A DNA stretch of 49,752 nucleotides from Zhouia amylolytica. Its GTDB lineage: Bacteria; Bacteroidota; Bacteroidia; Flavobacteriales; Flavobacteriaceae. Below the pieces are notes generated by a model. It did no database searches. It was not told where the DNA came from and saw only the letters and a program-made list of their open reading frames with translations. Below are positions 24,940-34,200 of this stretch, one piece after another; the stretch's first letter is position 1, and each line of letters opens with the position of its first letter. The DNA lies in assembly GCF_900116365.1 (NCBI RefSeq), contig NZ_FPAG01000013.1, positions 1 through 49,752 on the forward strand, given 5' to 3'. Made by a program: the position numbers and the translations under genes.

Positions 24940-25764
24940 TTATTCGCCCAATCTAAAATTAACAACCACAAAACCAATCTGACGAGATGGTGCATCTTCA
25001 TCTAAATTCCAGCGGTGAGACATTGCAGTGCGTTTAGCAGGCTCTAAGAGGCATGGTGCATTATTAGTAGTTCCTTTGACTCCTGGGGTTGCTCTAACCA
25101 CTTTTCCAGTCCTATCTACTTCTATCTGAACAACAACCACTCCGGACTCATTACAATCCTGCACGAATTTTTTACGCGAAACAAGAGATCTACCATTTAA
25201 CCCATAACCTACACCATTTCCTGCACCACCACCAAAATAACTACTGGCGTATGGATTTCCATCAGGCTGACCTTTATCTCCTGCAACTTTATCATCACCT
25301 TCACTTCCAGAAGCTTTCCCGTCGTTTTCAGGACCATTTATAATACTTGACAAAGCATCCGTTGTAGTTTTGGATGGCTTTTTAGGTTCCTGGACAACCT
25401 CCTTGACTTCTTCTTTTTTAGGCTCTTCTTTTGGAGTATCTTTTGGAGTCGATTTTTTTGGAGGAATCACCGGAACATCTTCCTGTTCACTGGTAATCAC
25501 ATCTTCCACCTGCTCCTCCGCTTTTACAGGTTCAACTTCTCGCGGCATTTCCTGTTTAGGCTGAGGCGCCGTTTTAACGCGCTCTACAGGTTGATTATTA
25601 CCAGAACCATAATCGGTAACGCCAAAATTTACTGTAATACCATTTTCGATCGGAGGATCCAAATACGATAGACCCACATAGAACATCAAAAGCAATAACC
25701 CTATCAACAAAGTAGTGGTTATTGCTAATGACTTTCTTTTATGTTTGGTATCTATTAATGACAT
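24940..25764 (-). CDS. tonB: TonB-family energy transducer
   Basis: This 274-residue protein has a short cytoplasmic start and one membrane helix (about residues 13-35). A long periplasmic spacer rich in Pro, Glu and Lys (about 60-140) and a Gly/Asn-rich stretch follow. The C-terminal TonB-like domain runs from about 200 to the end (VVVVQIEVDRTGKVVRATPG to GFVVVNFRLGE). It couples the proton gradient harvested by ExbB-ExbD to outer-membrane receptors such as SusC. Its start overlaps the exbD stop by one base, and folC follows after 7 bp. The genome probably has several TonB proteins, so the receptor it serves is unknown. Confidence 0.88.
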   Translation of the reverse strand: MSLIDTKHKRKSLAITTTLLIGLLLLMFYVGLSYLDPPIENGITVNFGVTDYGSGNNQPVERVKTAPQPKQEMPREVEPVKAEEQVEDVITSEQEDVPVIPPKKSTPKDTPKEEPKKEEVKEVVQEPKKPSKTTTDALSSIINGPENDGKASGSEGDDKVAGDKGQPDGNPYASSYFGGGAGNGVGYGLNGRSLVSRKKFVQDCNESGVVVVQIEVDRTGKVVRATPGVKGTTNNAPCLLEPAKRTAMSHRWNLDEDAPSRQIGFVVVNFRLGE

Positions 25765-26150
25765 TATTGAGGCCTTACGGCAAGTATTACTTTATAACTA
25801 TTTCTATTTGCTATATCCATTACATTTACAGCATTTTCTATAGGAACACTTTCTTCGGCTCTTAGAATAATCGTTGGTTTATCGACGTTTTTAAGCTTTC
25901 TTTTTAATTCCGTTTCTAAAAATTCAGGATTTACTTTTTCACTATCAACAAAGAACTCAAGATTTCTGTTTATACTCACAGCAACATTTTGAGTATTTGT
26001 CGATTTACCTTTCGCCTTTGGCAACAAAAGATCTAAGGCATTTGGCGCATTGGATGTTAGCATAAAGAACACCAATAACAGAAAAACAATATCTGTCATT
26101 GAGCTCATGCTAAACTCCGGCGATATTTTATTTCTTCCCTTCAGTTTCAT
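25764..26150 (-). CDS. exbD: ExbD/TolR-family biopolymer transport protein
   Basis: This 128-residue protein has a basic N-terminus and a single membrane helix at about 15-33 containing the essential Asp in SMTDIVFLLLVFFML. A periplasmic domain with the family's repeating beta pattern (LRAEESVPIENAVNVMDIANR) follows. With ExbB it forms the proton-driven motor that energises TonB. It lies 1 bp after exbB and overlaps tonB by one base. Confidence 0.92.
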   Translation of the reverse strand: MKLKGRNKISPEFSMSSMTDIVFLLLVFFMLTSNAPNALDLLLPKAKGKSTNTQNVAVSINRNLEFFVDSEKVNPEFLETELKRKLKNVDKPTIILRAEESVPIENAVNVMDIANRNSYKVILAVRPQ

Positions 26151-26151
26151 C

Positions 26152-26841
26152 TTAAATCGGTTCGTTTAAAAGATCTAAGAAATCTACGGCATTTGCCTCC
26201 ATATTATGAACCACTTTATCTGTTCTAACCACTAAATGGTTATATCCAATATAAGCAATAATCCCCACAACCAATCCCGCAACTGTGGTAGTCATCGCCG
26301 TATATATTCCACTGGCTAATAATCCCATTTCAGCCTGGCCTCCACTTGTTGCCATTTGATGGAAAGCTAAAATCATACCAATCACAGTTCCCAGGAAACC
26401 AATCATTGGCGCTGCACCTGCCACGGTAGCCAATATACTCACATTTTTTTCGAGCTTATAAACCTCTAAAGTTCCCGCATTTTCAATGGCCTTATTAATA
26501 TCTTCCAATGGCTTCCCTACACGAGCTATACCCTTTTCAGTAAGTCTGGCCACCGGAGAATCAGTTTGTGCACAAAGTAATCTGGCAGCTTCTAATTTAC
26601 CATTAGATACGTGATCTCGTATCTGGTTCATAAAATTTTTGTCCACCTTAGAGGCAGCCTTAATAGCAAGTATTCTCTCAAAATAAATATAAAGGGCAAC
26701 CGCGAGCAGCACAAAAAGTACTGCAATAATTAAAATACTGGCAACTCCGCCATTCATGATAAGGTCAACTACCGAAAGTGTTTTCTCTTCAGAGATCACT
26801 TCCTCTGCAACTTCTTGTGCAGCTTCTTGAAATAATAGCAT
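26152..26841 (-). CDS. exbB: ExbB/MotA/TolQ-family proton channel protein
   Basis: This 229-residue protein has three membrane helices: about residues 31-55, and a C-terminal pair at about 130-160 and 175-200. The conserved region GAAPMIGFLGTVIGMILAF and TAMTTTVAGLVVGI forms the pore. It assembles as an oligomer around ExbD to drive TonB. The N-terminal 30 residues are acidic and hydrophobic, as in many Bacteroidota versions. It lies 42 bp after nhaD and directly precedes exbD, so it is probably in the same leftward transcript. Confidence 0.92.
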   Translation of the reverse strand: MLLFQEAAQEVAEEVISEEKTLSVVDLIMNGGVASILIIAVLFVLLAVALYIYFERILAIKAASKVDKNFMNQIRDHVSNGKLEAARLLCAQTDSPVARLTEKGIARVGKPLEDINKAIENAGTLEVYKLEKNVSILATVAGAAPMIGFLGTVIGMILAFHQMATSGGQAEMGLLASGIYTAMTTTVAGLVVGIIAYIGYNHLVVRTDKVVHNMEANAVDFLDLLNEPI

Positions 26842-26883
26842 AGGTTATTTGATTTTTGATATAACGATTATTGGGGTTAAAAA

Positions 26884-28278
26884 TTATGCATTTAGCAACA
26901 AATTCCTCAAAAGAATAAATCCTACTCCTCCTGATAAAAATCCAACAGCTGCCAACCAACCTATTTTCTTAAGATACCAGAAAAAGTTGATTTTTTCCAT
27001 TCCCATGGCCACCACTCCTGCAGCAGAACCAATGATTAACATACTTCCTCCTGTACCTGCTGAATACGCAATAAAGTGCCATGCCGGCTCATCCATAGGA
27101 ATTTGGAACATTCCTATACTGGCCGCAACCAGTGGTACGTTATCAATAACCGCAGAACCTGCTCCCAGAAGCATTACAACTATATCAGACAAATGCGTTG
27201 AATGCATTTCTGTGCCTAATTTAGGCATTGTCTCATTCATAGAACTTGCAAAATGGAATAACATTCCTAAAGACTCTAATGCAGCAACAGCTAATAAAAT
27301 TCCGAGGAAGAACAAGATACTTGGCATTTCAATTCTACCAAGAGCCTTGTGTACAGGGCTATGGTGAGAATGAGCTTCACTTTCTCCCCCCATTTCAGTT
27401 AGACTGAATTTCTTATTGCTGTATATTTCAGCTAATGTAGCTACTACTGCTAAAGATAACATCATACCAACATAAGGTGGTAAGTGCGTAACTGTTTTAA
27501 AAATCGGAACAAAAACAATTGCCCCAAGACCCAGATAAAACATAATCGCCGCATGCTTAGAACCAGAAGGCTCCTCATCTTCAAACTCGATTGAACCTTG
27601 AAAAACCTTCATTCTCGATGCAATAAAGGTAGGCACAATGTAACAAAGTAACGATGGTATGAACACATGCTCAACCAACTGCAACACACTTACCTTTTTT
27701 GCGATCCAAAGCATCGTAGTGGTCACATCGCCAATTGGAGACCAAGCTCCACCCGCGTTCGCAGCAATCACAATTAAACCTGCAAACCATAATCGCAGCT
27801 CTTTATCTTTAATTACTTTTTGTAAAATAGTGATCAGTACTATCGTCGCAGTTAAATTATCAATAATGGCAGAAAGAATGAATCCTAATGCAGTTATAAT
27901 CCACAACAACTTTCTTTTACTTCTTGTCTTTATATACCCTTTGATGGTAGAAAACCCATCGAAATAATCGATTATCTCAACAATGGTCATCGCACCTAAA
28001 AGGAACACTAATATCTCTGCTGTCTTACCCAAATGATGCAAGAGTGTCTCTTCCAGAATATGAACTTTCTCCTGATGTTCTAATAATGAAAAGTTCTCCA
28101 TTATAGATTGCTTAGCAGAATCATACCAGGAAGGAAAAACATCAATATTCAAAGCTACTAATGCCCACAACACCGCCATCATTGCAAGGGCAGGCACCAA
28201 CTTATCTACTTTCAGACTATGCTCTAACGTAATGGCTAGATACCCTAATACAAATACTATAAGAATAATGGTTTCCAT
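26884..28278 (-). CDS. nhaD: NhaD-type sodium/proton antiporter
   Basis: This 464-residue polytopic membrane protein has about 11-13 hydrophobic segments. NhaD/ArsB-family blocks are visible: GAMTIVEIIDYFDGF, SAIIDNLTATIVLITIL, AANAGGAWSPIGDVTTTMLW and GAGSAVIDNVPLVAA, with buried Asp/Asn residues expected at the ion path. It should export sodium in exchange for protons, which is common in marine bacteria. It sits 17 bp after the amino-acid dehydrogenase gene and 42 bp before exbB. Its co-transcription with a proton-driven TonB motor is notable but may be fortuitous. Confidence 0.92.
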   Translation of the reverse strand: METIILIVFVLGYLAITLEHSLKVDKLVPALAMMAVLWALVALNIDVFPSWYDSAKQSIMENFSLLEHQEKVHILEETLLHHLGKTAEILVFLLGAMTIVEIIDYFDGFSTIKGYIKTRSKRKLLWIITALGFILSAIIDNLTATIVLITILQKVIKDKELRLWFAGLIVIAANAGGAWSPIGDVTTTMLWIAKKVSVLQLVEHVFIPSLLCYIVPTFIASRMKVFQGSIEFEDEEPSGSKHAAIMFYLGLGAIVFVPIFKTVTHLPPYVGMMLSLAVVATLAEIYSNKKFSLTEMGGESEAHSHHSPVHKALGRIEMPSILFFLGILLAVAALESLGMLFHFASSMNETMPKLGTEMHSTHLSDIVVMLLGAGSAVIDNVPLVAASIGMFQIPMDEPAWHFIAYSAGTGGSMLIIGSAAGVVAMGMEKINFFWYLKKIGWLAAVGFLSGGVGFILLRNLLLNA

Positions 28279-28295
28279 GAATAAATTTTAAAAAA

Positions 28296-29522
28296 TTATA
28301 CTAATTGTTTTAACGCAATTTCAAATGCTGTACTACTAATATTTGTTTTAGCAGCACTTTGTTTAAATGTATTTAACAATGCTTTTTTAATGGTATTGGA
28401 AGTATCTTCAAAAATGGCCTCATCAGTCATTTCTACTCTTCTTTCCATAAAGTAAGCAAACACTCTTGCCATTCCACAATTTGAAATAAAATCAGGAATA
28501 AGGCTAATTTGCTTATCAGTAAATTCCATAATTGGTCCAAAAAATATCTCTTTGTCAGCAAAAGGAACATTCGCCCCACATGAAACTACTTCTAAGCCTT
28601 TATTTATCATGCTATCGATTTGTGCCCTTGTAATTAATCTGGAAGCTGCACAAGGCGCAAAAATCTCAGCAGGTATATCCCACACTTTTTCATTCATTTC
28701 TTCAAAAGGAATTAAATTATCAGCACTAAGGTTATTTCCTTTTTTATCGAGATAAAATGATTTAATCTCCTCAAAACTAAAACCTTCTTCCTTCATCACA
28801 CCTCCAACAACATCGACTATAGCAACAACTTTGGCACCCATTTCAGCCAGATAATATGCGGCAGCGGCACCAACATTACCAAACCCTTGAACTATGGCCT
28901 TTTTTCCATTTATGGTACCCCCGTAAATATCATAATAATGTTTAGCAGAAACTGCAACACCGTAACCGGTTATCATATCAGCAACAGTATACTTTCTTGA
29001 CACATCAGGCGAATAGTTTTCACTTTCAATCACCTTGATCACCCCTTGCCTTAATTGCCCAATTCTATTAATCTTATCAGCCTCAGTTGGCTTAAAGTGC
29101 CCATTAAAAACACCTTCCTGCGGATGCCATACACCACAATCTTCGGTTATTGGAATTACTTCGTGAATCTCATCCACATTCAAATCACCTCCGGTCCCAT
29201 AGTAACTTTTTAAAAGAGGTGACACAGCTTTATACCAGCGCTCCAGCACTCCTTTTTTTCTTGGATCCTTTGGGTTGAAATTAATCCCTGACTTTGCCCC
29301 TCCAATTGCCGGCCCGGAAACGGTAAACTTCACCTCCATGGTTTTCGCCAACGAGGTAACTTCATTCATATCCAACCCTACTCGCATTCTAGTTCCTCCT
29401 CCAGCAGCTCCACCTCTTAGTGAGTTTATTACCGTCCAGCCCTCTGCCTCGGTTTCAGGGTCATTCCAATGAAAAACTATTTCCGGTTCTTTTTCTTCGT
29501 ATTGTTTTAATAATTCTTTCAT
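28296..29522 (-). CDS. Glu/Leu/Phe/Val dehydrogenase
   Basis: This 408-residue NAD(P)-dependent enzyme deaminates or forms an amino acid oxidatively. The N-terminal glycine-rich GGAAGGGTRMR, catalytic Lys block GPAIGGAKSGINFNP and GTGGDLNVDE are family signatures. The Rossmann domain is marked by VQGFGNVGAAAAYYLAEMGAKVVAI. The substrate side chain cannot be assigned from sequence alone; glutamate and branched-chain amino acids are both possible. It is the first gene of the leftward cluster and is divergent from the acyl-CoA dehydrogenase. A TATATTTG -7-like box at 29598-29605 (minus strand) lies 76 bp upstream but has no -33 match. Confidence 0.88.
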   Translation of the reverse strand: MKELLKQYEEKEPEIVFHWNDPETEAEGWTVINSLRGGAAGGGTRMRVGLDMNEVTSLAKTMEVKFTVSGPAIGGAKSGINFNPKDPRKKGVLERWYKAVSPLLKSYYGTGGDLNVDEIHEVIPITEDCGVWHPQEGVFNGHFKPTEADKINRIGQLRQGVIKVIESENYSPDVSRKYTVADMITGYGVAVSAKHYYDIYGGTINGKKAIVQGFGNVGAAAAYYLAEMGAKVVAIVDVVGGVMKEEGFSFEEIKSFYLDKKGNNLSADNLIPFEEMNEKVWDIPAEIFAPCAASRLITRAQIDSMINKGLEVVSCGANVPFADKEIFFGPIMEFTDKQISLIPDFISNCGMARVFAYFMERRVEMTDEAIFEDTSNTIKKALLNTFKQSAAKTNISSTAFEIALKQLV

Positions 29523-29728
29523 TCAGTGTGTGTTCTTAGTTCTTAGTGAGTGTTAAATAATAGAGGATGAATACAATCGCTCAAAATTTAATAGCAACAA
29601 ATATAAAAAACTCCTTAACTTTCCTATGTTAATAGGACAACTAATACATATTAAATCTTTTCGGTTAAAGTTTTAATAACTGTGATGCACTCCATAAATT
29701 ATTGATTTATCACTAAACACGTGCTCCA

Positions 29729-29760
29729 ATTGATAATATCGCAATTAAAGATTATATTTG
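29729..29760 (+). promoter_or_regulatory. Promoter of the acyl-CoA dehydrogenase gene
   Basis: ATTG, 20 bp, TATATTTG is a near-full consensus match. Transcription would start near 29767, leaving about 25 bases before the ATG at 29793. Confidence 0.6.
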
Positions 29761-29792
29761 AACACTTTTTATACAAAAACACTAAAAACAAC

Positions 29793-30935
29793 ATGGATTT
29801 TAAACTATCTGAAGAACATTTAATGATACAGCAGGCAGCAAGAGACTTTGCTCAAACTGAATTATTGCCTGGGGTAATTGAGAGAGATGAAAAACAAGAG
29901 TTCCCTACTGAACAAGTAAAAAAAATGGGCGAGCTTGGTTTTATGGGAATGATGGTAGCGCCTGAATATGGCGGAAGCGGTCTAGACACTGTTTCTTACG
30001 TACTAGCTATGGAAGAAATATCCAAAATTGACGCTTCAGCCTCTGTAGTCATGAGCGTAAACAACTCGTTAGTTTGTTGGGGTCTGGAAAAATATGGGAC
30101 CGAAGAACAAAAACAAAAATACCTGCCAAGGCTTGCTTCAGGTGAAATTATTGGCGCGTTCTGTTTATCGGAACCTGAAGCTGGTAGTGATGCCACTTCT
30201 CAAAGAACTACAGCTATTGACCAAGGGGATCATTACATATTAAACGGAACCAAGAACTGGATTACTAACGGTGGTACTGCCGATGTATATTTAGTTATTG
30301 CACAAACCTATCCTGAAAAAGGACATCACGGTATTAACGCATTAATTGTTGAAAAAGGAATGCCCGGTTTTGAGGTAGGGCTTAAAGAGAATAAGTTAGG
30401 TATTCGCGGAAGTGACACGCACTCCTTAATGTTTACAGACGTTAAAGTCCCTAAAGAAAACAGGATTGGAGAAGATGGGTTTGGTTTTAAATTTGCCATG
30501 AAAACATTATCTGGCGGCAGAATAGGAATTGCTTCGCAAGCTCTTGGTATTGCTTCAGGCGCATATGAGCTCGCAAAAAAATACTCAAAGGAACGCAAAG
30601 CTTTTGGTACTGAAATTTGCAATCATCAGGCAATAGCTTTTAAATTAGCCGACATGTATACTGAGATTGAAGCAGCAAGACTCCTCATTATGAAGGCAGC
30701 CAGAGACAAAGACAATGGTGATAATTATGACCTCTCTAGTGCGGCAGCAAAAGTCTACGCTTCTAAGGTAGCTATGGACGTTACTGTTGAGGCTGTACAA
30801 ATTCATGGAGGATATGGATTCGTAAAAGAGTACCATGTTGAAAGATTAATGAGGGATGCCAAAATTACCCAGATTTACGAAGGAACTTCGGAAATTCAAA
30901 AAATTGTAATTTCAAGATCTATTTTAAAAGATTAA
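29793..30935 (+). CDS. Acyl-CoA dehydrogenase
   Basis: This 380-residue FAD enzyme introduces the trans-2 double bond into acyl-CoA during fatty-acid or branched-chain amino-acid breakdown. Length and motifs are typical: FCLSEPEAGSDATS (FAD/substrate), WITNGG, a conserved RKAFGTEICNHQAIAFKLADM region, QIHGGYGFVKEY and the C-terminal YEGTSEIQ with the catalytic Glu. The frame is open upstream to 29721, but the added 24 residues are not conserved and overlap the promoter, so I chose the ATG at 29793. It resembles short-chain (butyryl-CoA type) members, but chain length is not determinable here. Confidence 0.93.
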   Translation: MDFKLSEEHLMIQQAARDFAQTELLPGVIERDEKQEFPTEQVKKMGELGFMGMMVAPEYGGSGLDTVSYVLAMEEISKIDASASVVMSVNNSLVCWGLEKYGTEEQKQKYLPRLASGEIIGAFCLSEPEAGSDATSQRTTAIDQGDHYILNGTKNWITNGGTADVYLVIAQTYPEKGHHGINALIVEKGMPGFEVGLKENKLGIRGSDTHSLMFTDVKVPKENRIGEDGFGFKFAMKTLSGGRIGIASQALGIASGAYELAKKYSKERKAFGTEICNHQAIAFKLADMYTEIEAARLLIMKAARDKDNGDNYDLSSAAAKVYASKVAMDVTVEAVQIHGGYGFVKEYHVERLMRDAKITQIYEGTSEIQKIVISRSILKD

Positions 30936-30955
30936 GAGGTAATTCACAACTAATA

Positions 30956-30980
30956 AAAGAGGGTTTTCGCCCTCTTTTTG
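30956..30980 (+). terminator. Terminator after the acyl-CoA dehydrogenase gene
   Basis: AAAGAGGG, loop TTTTCG, CCCTCTTT is followed by more T. It is a compact, strong intrinsic terminator. Confidence 0.9.
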
Positions 30981-31191
30981 ACTTAAACAAGACTCCAAAC
31001 AGGGGGTGCCGTAGTCAAAACCGTGTTTTTATGCGCGAATTAATGAATTATTCAGGGGGATAACCGCAAACTTCAACAATAAAGGCCTACCTCCCCTCAA
31101 AAAAATAGGGGTTTAAAAAAATATAAAGTTTAAATTCCTATTTTAATAATCTCACCCCCTTCAAAATATTAATTTTACATTTTCTTAGAAC

Positions 31192-31213
31192 AAATTTAAC
31201 AATCGTTAAATTT
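31192..31213. promoter_or_regulatory. Perfect dyad AAATTTAAC-N4-GTTAAATTT, candidate gltB operator
   Basis: The 9-bp arms are fully complementary around AATC. The centre lies about 73 bp before the predicted gltB transcription start. It is a likely dimeric regulator site. Confidence 0.5.
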
Positions 31214-31260
31214 TATGTTGTTTATCAGGTGATTACAAGAATTATTCGCAGAGGTTTGGG

Positions 31261-31268
31261 TAAATTTG
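31261..31268 (+). promoter_or_regulatory. Candidate -7 box of the gltB promoter
   Basis: TAAATTTG fits TAnnTTTG exactly and lies 19 bp before the start codon. The position 19 bp upstream reads AGAA, not TTTG, so this promoter may need an activator. Confidence 0.45.
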
Positions 31269-31287
31269 TGAAAATAATTCAACGATT

Positions 31288-34200
31288 ATGACACCAAAAC
31301 AACAAGGACTTTACTCACCGAAATTTGAACGAGATAACTGTGGAGCAGGATTTATATGTAACCTTAAGGGTGTTCGTACCAACGACATTATCCATAAAGC
31401 TCTAGATATTCTTGTTAGGTTAGAACATAGAGGTGCAGTTAGTGCAGACGGAAAAACGGGTGATGGTGCTGGTATTTTAATTGAAATCCCCCATGAATAC
31501 TTTAAAAAAGTATGTAGCTTCGAGCTCCCGAAACAAAAAGATTACGCTGTAGGAATGGTTTTCCTGCCGAAATCTGATAATCAAACTCAACTTTGTATAA
31601 ATTCATTCAACAGCAATATCGAAAAACAAGGCCTAAACATTATAGGCTGGAGGGATGTACCTGTTAACAAAGAAGTTTTAGGCGAGATTGCTGCCAATAG
31701 CGAACCTACTGTTAAGCAAGTTTTTATTGGAAAAAATAATCAGGATCTAAGTGAGCAGGAATTTAATGCTAAAATATATGCCGCCAGAAAAATTTCTGAG
31801 CACGAAATATATGATTCCGGTATTGCTGAAGCCGATTTCTATTATTTCGCCAGTCTTTCCACCACGACCATCATATACAAAGGTCTTCTTATGCCTCAAG
31901 ACATCAGTGGTTATTATCTGGATCTATTAGACCCGGACGTAGTTACAAAGTTAGCATTGGTGCATCAACGATTTTCAACAAACACCTTCCCAACATGGGA
32001 TTTGGCTCAGCCATTCCGATATATGTGTCACAATGGAGAGATCAACACCCTTACTGGAAACTTGAGTAGAATGAAGGCTCGTGAAGAACTTTTTGCCAGC
32101 AAATTGTTCGGCGAGGATTTAAAACATATTCCTCCGGTGGTTCTTGACGGTAAATCAGATTCTGCTTCTATGGACATGGTGTTGGAGTTATTGTTGCAGA
32201 CAGGAAGATCTCTACCAGAAGCCATGATGATGCTTGTCCCTGAAGCCTGGGAAAGACATCAATCTATGCCGGATAACAAAAAAGCTTTCTACGAATATAA
32301 TGCGTGTATAATGGAGCCATGGGACGGTCCTGCTTCAATCCCTTTTACTGACGGTAATTATATCGGTGCATTATTGGACAGGAATGGTCTTCGTCCCTCT
32401 CGTTATTCTGTAACAAAAGATGGATATGTTATTATGTCGTCTGAGACGGGTGTTGTAGATGTTGAGCCAGACAATATTGAATACCACGGTAGATTAGAGC
32501 CTGGTAAAATGTTTTTGGTTGACATGAATGAAGGACGTATCATTGAAGACGAGGAGGTTAAAGAGACTATTGTTTCTAAACGACCTTACAGACAATGGGT
32601 TGACGAAAACTTACTTCCATTGGCAAAGATTGCCTATACTGGAAACAAGACTCCTGTAGAGGCTGTTGATCCTATCACCCGCGAAAAATTATTCGGATAT
32701 ACACAGGAAGATATCAAAACAATTATTAGTCCAATGGCTATCGGAGCTAAGGAGGCTATTGGGTCAATGGGTACCGACACTCCTCTTGCGGTTTTATCAG
32801 ATAAGCCACAATTGTTATTTAACTATTTCAAGCAATTATTCGCGCAAGTTACCAATCCGCCTTTGGATGGAATTCGTGAGGAAATAGTTACTGACATCAG
32901 TTTATCGATCGGAGCAGATAAAAATATATTTGATGTTATTCCTGAACAAGCGAAAAAACTACGCATACAAAACCCTGTTATTTCAAATGAGGATTTAGAC
33001 AAAATAAAATACATTGAGCATCCAGACTTTAAAACCAAGTCTATTTCCATTCTTTATGAAGCAGCTAAAGGACTTAACGGACTGGAATCCAGACTAGAAG
33101 ATATTATCAAAGAAATATCTACTGCTATTGATGAAGGATTTAACATCATTATTCTTTCGGACAGAGGTGTTTCTGAAACTATGGCTCCAATACCTTCGCT
33201 GTTAGCATGTTCTTTTGTACACCACGGATTGAAGAAGCATAAAAAGCGTTCTTCTATGGGGATAATCGTTGAATCTGCTGAGCCACGTGAACCTCATCAT
33301 TTCGCTACCTTGTTTGGCTATGGAGCTAGTGCAATTAACCCGTACATGGTTAATGAAATTATAGCGAACCTTGTTGATGAAGGTGAAATTAATGGAATTG
33401 AAGCTCCGGTTGCGATTCAAAATTTTAATAAAGCCATCGGTAAGGGGATCATTAAAATAATGAACAAAATCGGAATCTCCACTTTACATTCTTATCGAGG
33501 TTCCCAAATATTTGAAGCCTTAGGTCTTAATGAAAAGTTCGTCAACAAATATTTTTGTAACACCTCTACACGTATAGAAGGTATTGGTTTATATGAAATA
33601 GAAAAAGAAATACAAAAGCGCTTCCAAAAAGCATTCTCAAACAGTCAGATTGGTGCCGAGATGGATCTTGAAATCGGTGGTGATTATCGTTGGAGAAGAA
33701 ATGGAGAACGCCATATGTTCAACCCTGCTTCAGTTGCTAAATTACAGCAGTCAGTAAGACAGAACAGATATGACACTTATAAAGAATACGCTTCCCTTAT
33801 AAATGAACAAAGTGAACGTTTGATGACCTTGAGAGGGATGTTCAAATTCAAAGACCTGAATCCTATATCTATTGACGAGGTAGAACCTTGGACGGATATT
33901 GTTAAGCGATTTAAAACAGGCGCCATGTCGTTTGGATCTATTAGTCGTGAAGCTCATGAGAACCTGGCTATAGCCATGAACAGAATTGGCGGTAAGAGTA
34001 ATTCTGGAGAAGGTGGAGAAGATCCTGGACGCTTCCAAAAAGACCTTAATGGAAACTGGAGAAACAGTGCAATAAAGCAGGTTGCATCGGGTAGGTTTGG
34101 TGTTTCTATAGATTACCTATCGAATGCCAGAGAGATACAAATTAAAATGGCTCAAGGTGCTAAACCAGGAGAAGGTGGTCAATTACCAGGACCAAAAGTA

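Larger units (their letters stand above)
30981..31287. other. 307-bp upstream region of gltB
   Basis: No coding frame is visible. The region holds a perfect 9-bp dyad (31192-31213), a consensus -7 box just before gltB, and a small CCCCT/AGGGG hairpin at 31093-31111 of uncertain meaning. I recognise no known riboswitch. Confidence 0.5.

Noticed and set aside
24933-25001. Longer folC start at 25001
   Set aside because: It would overlap the tonB 3' end and add an unconserved segment; the ATG at 24932 begins the conserved FolC N-terminus 7 bp after tonB.
26849-27367. 172-codon plus-strand frame
   Set aside because: It is antisense to the clear nhaD gene, lacks any motif and has the composition of a shadow frame.
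31093-31111. CCCCT/AGGGG hairpin in the gltB upstream region as a riboswitch or attenuator
   Set aside because: The stem is only 5 bp, the predicted transcription start lies downstream of it, and no known riboswitch core is recognisable.
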